Part shown: piece by piece, positions 5,119-7,793 of the stretch | How the letters are laid out: each line of letters opens with the position of its first letter | How positions within the stretch are numbered: position 1 is the stretch's first letter | Source: Candidatus Zixiibacteriota bacterium | GTDB lineage: Bacteria > Zixibacteria > MSB-5A5 > JAABVY01 | Assembly: GCA_011777135.1 (NCBI GenBank) | Contig: JAABVY010000310.1 | Span: 21,567 to 29,359 of the forward strand | DNA length: 7,793 nucleotides | Direction: 5' to 3' | Notes under the pieces: model-generated | What the model saw: only the letters and a program-made list of their open reading frames with translations | What the model was told of the DNA's origin: nothing | Databases searched by the model: none | Made by a program: the position numbers and the translations under genes

Positions 5119-7422
5119 ATGAAGAAAGTAAATCTGGTTCACAGGAAATCGCAAATCATTCCCGAGCTTAAAACTTCGAGGATACCAGGATTTTACCGGC
5201 TGCCGGTTGAGCGCAGGCTTGCCTATCTGGCGCGTACCTTCAAACTTTCAGAGCAGCAGATTTCCATGCTCAGGAACGGCAATGCACTGCGTGTCGAACA
5301 TGCGGTCAATATGGTGGAGAATTCGATCGGTATATTCGGCCTGCCGCTTGGCCTGGGACTGAACTTCATTGTGGATGGCCGTGAACATCTGGTGCCGATG
5401 GCAGTGGAGGAAGCCTCTATCATAGCTGCCGCTTCGAAGGCTGCACTGTTGATCCGAAAAGGGGGAGGATTTTACACAAAGGTTGATGATCCTGTTATGA
5501 TTGGCCAGATTCAAGTGCTCGACTTGTCTGATCCCCGAAAGTCTGCCGAAGCTATTCTCGAAAATAAACAGAAGATAATTGAGGCCGCAAATGAGTCAGC
5601 GATTCGAATGCGAAAGCGCGGGGGTGGCGTATTTGATATAGAAGTGCGAGTCCTCGATGAGGACAGCAAAGTCGGTCCGATGCTTATTGTGCATCTGCTT
5701 TATAATGTGTGTGAAGCAATGGGTGCCAATGCGGTTAATTATGCCTGTGAATCGGCGGGACCGGTTATCGAGGAGATCACAGGTGGACGTGTAAATCTCC
5801 GCATACTATCAAATCTCGCCGACCGCCGTGTTGCCCGGGCTGAATTCAATCTGCCTGCAGAGCATCTGGCGACCAGGAATATGTCCGGCGCTGAGGTCGC
5901 TCAGCGAATGGTTGAAGCAAGCGAGTTTGCGCGCATTGATCCCTATAGAGCCGCAACCTGCAATAAAGGTATTTTTAACGGAGTTTGTGCTGCAGCAGTG
6001 GCTCTGGGACAGGATTGGCGGGCTATCGAGGCCGGCGGTCATGCCTATGCGGCGCGTAATGGAAGGTATTCGAGCCTCACATCGTATGATTATGAAGATG
6101 ATTGCCTGAAAGGCAAAATAGAATTGCCCATGCAGGTTGGATGGATCGGCGGTGCCGTCAACTCACATCCCGGTGTTAGACTGCTGCGCGAAATAAGCGG
6201 AGTGCGGAATTCACGTCAGCTGGCCGGGCTTCTGGTCTCAGTCGGGCTGGGACAGAATTTTACCGCTAACCTTGCTCTGGCCACCGACGGCATACAGAAG
6301 GGACACATGGCCCTTCATGCCAGGAGTGTGGCGATATCCGTGGGTGTTCCGGCTAACCAGGTGGAGGATGTCAGCCAGGAGATGATCAGGCGCGGTGAGG
6401 TTAAGGTCGCTGTGGCGGAAGAGATTTACAGGAGACTGAGACAGTCATCCGACAATGGGAGCGTTGAAGAGGATCTGCCGGTAAAGTCATTTGCGCACGG
6501 CAAAGTGGTGCTTTTCGGCGAGCATGCCACAGTATATAATTATCCCGGGATAACCTCGACAATTGATAAAGGACTTACAGTCAGGATCAGTCATGATCCC
6601 GATGGTCCCCGTTTTGTATATCCGCATTTCAAACAGGTCTTTCCTGTTCCAAAATCAGAGCAGGATATTCGCCTGTTTTCCAAGGCTGCTGATTATGCGC
6701 TCGAACATTACGGCCTGCAGCATGAACAGATAGCTATAAAGATCGAGTCTGACTTGATCCCGGGCATGGGGCTGGGATCGTCTGCGGCTTTTTCAGTCGG
6801 ACTTTGTACTGCTCTGCGCAGATATAAGCATCTCGACCAGGAAAGAAAGTGGGATACCGGTATATTTGAGGATGCACAAAAGCTTGAAGCCATATTCCAT
6901 GGTAACCCCAGCGGAATGGATACGGCTACCGTATTATCGGAGGGTGTGCTCTGGTTCCGTAAGGGTCCGCCGCGGGAAATCCTGCCGATCAGGGTGCCTG
7001 CTCCAGCAGCAGGTCTATTGTGTATAGTCGAGCCCGGCGCGCGCACGATTGAACTGGTCGAAAGGGTGCAGAAAAACCGTGAACGGGATCAAAAGGCAGT
7101 TGATCCTATCCTGGAGGAGATCGGCAATATCACTGTTGATGCAGGAATTGCGCTGGGAATCGGTGATATGCAGGAAACCGGAAGATTGATGTTCCGTAAT
7201 CACGAACAGCTTGCGCGACTGGGAGTATCCACTGCCGCCCTGGATGAGGCTGTCGATTATCTGCTCGATAAGGTAGGTGTTCTGGGTGCCAAGATGACCG
7301 GTGGCGGGGGCGGAGGTGCCATCGTTGCGCTGGTCAAGCCTGATACGCAGTATTATCTGGCCCAGGAACTCTCTGAACATTTCCCGATGGTCATACCGTT
7401 TGAATTGGGGGCGGCGACATGA
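5119..7422 (+). CDS. Fused class II HMG-CoA reductase - mevalonate kinase
   Basis: A 767-residue bifunctional enzyme predicted to reduce HMG-CoA to mevalonate and then phosphorylate it to mevalonate 5-phosphate. Residues 1-440 are a class II (mvaA-type) HMG-CoA reductase: RIPGFYRLPVERR (21-33), ENSIGIFGLPLGLGLNF (67-83), catalytic Glu in VEEAS (E98), EAMGAN (199-204, the family usually has DAMGAN), NLADRR, catalytic Lys in CNKG (K283), Asp in GQDWRA (D299) and His in GHMALH (H396). Residues 441-455 form a short polar acidic linker. Residues 456-767 are a GHMP-family mevalonate kinase: GKVVLFGEHA (461-470), GMGLGSSAA (549-557), HGNPSGMD (594-601) with the likely catalytic Asp 601, and GAKMTGGGGGG (723-733). 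Both halves are full length with key residues present, and the frame is continuous with no internal in-frame start near the junction. The ATG at 5119 has AAAGGA (5109-5114) upstream and lies one base after the isomerase stop; its own stop overlaps the decarboxylase start. Domain calls are very secure. Confidence 0.96.
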   Translation: MKKVNLVHRKSQIIPELKTSRIPGFYRLPVERRLAYLARTFKLSEQQISMLRNGNALRVEHAVNMVENSIGIFGLPLGLGLNFIVDGREHLVPMAVEEASIIAAASKAALLIRKGGGFYTKVDDPVMIGQIQVLDLSDPRKSAEAILENKQKIIEAANESAIRMRKRGGGVFDIEVRVLDEDSKVGPMLIVHLLYNVCEAMGANAVNYACESAGPVIEEITGGRVNLRILSNLADRRVARAEFNLPAEHLATRNMSGAEVAQRMVEASEFARIDPYRAATCNKGIFNGVCAAAVALGQDWRAIEAGGHAYAARNGRYSSLTSYDYEDDCLKGKIELPMQVGWIGGAVNSHPGVRLLREISGVRNSRQLAGLLVSVGLGQNFTANLALATDGIQKGHMALHARSVAISVGVPANQVEDVSQEMIRRGEVKVAVAEEIYRRLRQSSDNGSVEEDLPVKSFAHGKVVLFGEHATVYNYPGITSTIDKGLTVRISHDPDGPRFVYPHFKQVFPVPKSEQDIRLFSKAADYALEHYGLQHEQIAIKIESDLIPGMGLGSSAAFSVGLCTALRRYKHLDQERKWDTGIFEDAQKLEAIFHGNPSGMDTATVLSEGVLWFRKGPPREILPIRVPAPAAGLLCIVEPGARTIELVERVQKNRERDQKAVDPILEEIGNITVDAGIALGIGDMQETGRLMFRNHEQLARLGVSTAALDEAVDYLLDKVGVLGAKMTGGGGGGAIVALVKPDTQYYLAQELSEHFPMVIPFELGAAT

Positions 7423-7793
7423 TGCGTCGGGTTGTTACCCGTGCATTTGCAAATATAGCCCTCTGTAAGTACTGGGGCAAAAAATCGGATAAAGGCAACT
7501 TGCCGGCGACACCCTCAATCTCACTTGCATTAGATAAACTATGCACAGAGACAACCGTGATAAGGCTCAGCAAGCCGCCTCATCGCATAAAAATAAATGG
7601 CAAAAGGCCGGATCCTATTTCCGAAGCCAGAATTTTCGAATACCTGGAGTTCTGGAAGAAAAGCAAGCTTATTTCAGGATTCTATTCTGTTGATACGGTA
7701 AATCACTTTCCGACCAGATCGGGTCTGGCCTCATCATCCTCGGGTTTCGCTGCCCTGGCTCTGGCGCTTTCAGTGTTTTCCAAAAATAAGATC
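7419..7793 (+). CDS. mvaD: Mevalonate diphosphate decarboxylase family protein (3' partial)
   Basis: The first 125 codons of a GHMP-superfamily protein matching mevalonate 5-diphosphate decarboxylase, which converts mevalonate diphosphate to isopentenyl diphosphate using ATP. The frame is open to the window edge. Seen: ANIALCKYWGKK (residues 11-22, equivalent to the family NIA.IKYWGK motif), NLPATPSISLALD (27-39), and the glycine/serine-rich phosphate-binding stretch FPTRSGLASSSSGFAALALA (97-116). The catalytic Asp lies beyond the window. The ATG at 7419 overlaps the stop of the upstream fusion gene (ATGA); a second ATG follows at 7422, and either could be used. Position directly after HMGR-MVK and IDI-2 supports a mevalonate-pathway role. 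Related phosphomevalonate decarboxylases and mevalonate 3-kinases share these motifs, so exact substrate is not proven by this fragment. Confidence 0.9.
   Translation, partial: MMRRVVTRAFANIALCKYWGKKSDKGNLPATPSISLALDKLCTETTVIRLSKPPHRIKINGKRPDPISEARIFEYLEFWKKSKLISGFYSVDTVNHFPTRSGLASSSSGFAALALALSVFSKNKI

Noticed and set aside
6420..6500. HMGR-MVK fusion as a lost stop codon or frameshift artefact
   Set aside because: Frame is continuous with a plausible polar linker, both domains are in the same frame with intact motifs, and no alternative in-frame start for a separate kinase is present.
7299..7320. G-rich run GGTGGCGGGGGCGGAGGTGCC as a repeat or G-quadruplex
   Set aside because: It encodes the conserved Gly-rich GHMP motif 3 of mevalonate kinase, which explains the composition.

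Overview
This window (about 7.8 kb, roughly 50% GC by eye) is densely packed, and every supported gene is on the + strand. It looks like chromosome from a bacterium that is probably anaerobic: it carries NADH-linked multi-cluster Fe-S redox subunits beside a bacterial mevalonate pathway (type II IPP isomerase, class II HMG-CoA reductase, mevalonate kinase, mevalonate diphosphate decarboxylase). The mix would fit an uncultured FCB-type or related candidate phylum, but no sequence here fixes the taxonomy, so that is a weak inference. I see no mobile element, tRNA, rRNA or CRISPR array.

Positions 1-1823 hold the 3' end of a redox operon: the C-terminal part of a NuoF/HydB/HndC-like flavoprotein with an added 2[4Fe-4S] ferredoxin domain, a 263-residue NuoG-N/HoxU-like subunit ([2Fe-2S] plus two [4Fe-4S] and a C-terminal zinc-ribbon-like motif), and a 133-residue HycB/HydN/CooF-like protein with four [4Fe-4S] motifs. 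Together they form an electron wire between NAD(H) and an unseen catalytic subunit, which could be a tungsten/molybdenum aldehyde or formate enzyme or a hydrogenase. The flavoprotein lacks the middle cysteine of the cluster motif usually written CxxCxxC; Asp stands there. A rho-independent terminator at 1843-1875 closes this operon.

Positions 1968-3851 hold an exported MORN_2-repeat protein, starting at a TTG behind a near-perfect Shine-Dalgarno sequence, followed after 21 bases by an MscS-type mechanosensitive channel.

Positions 3900 to the end hold a mevalonate/isoprenoid operon: a candidate promoter with two perfect palindromes just downstream, type II isopentenyl diphosphate isomerase, a single 767-residue polypeptide that fuses class II HMG-CoA reductase to mevalonate kinase, and the first 125 codons of a mevalonate diphosphate decarboxylase family protein that runs off the window. 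The genes are separated by 1 base or overlap by 4, so they are almost certainly co-transcribed and translationally coupled. The enzymes cover HMG-CoA to mevalonate, mevalonate to mevalonate 5-phosphate, the ATP-dependent decarboxylation, and IPP/DMAPP isomerisation. Phosphomevalonate kinase and HMG-CoA synthase are not in view.

The HMGR-MVK fusion is the most striking item; the Cys-to-Asp change in the NuoF-like protein and the twin palindromes are the next best leads.
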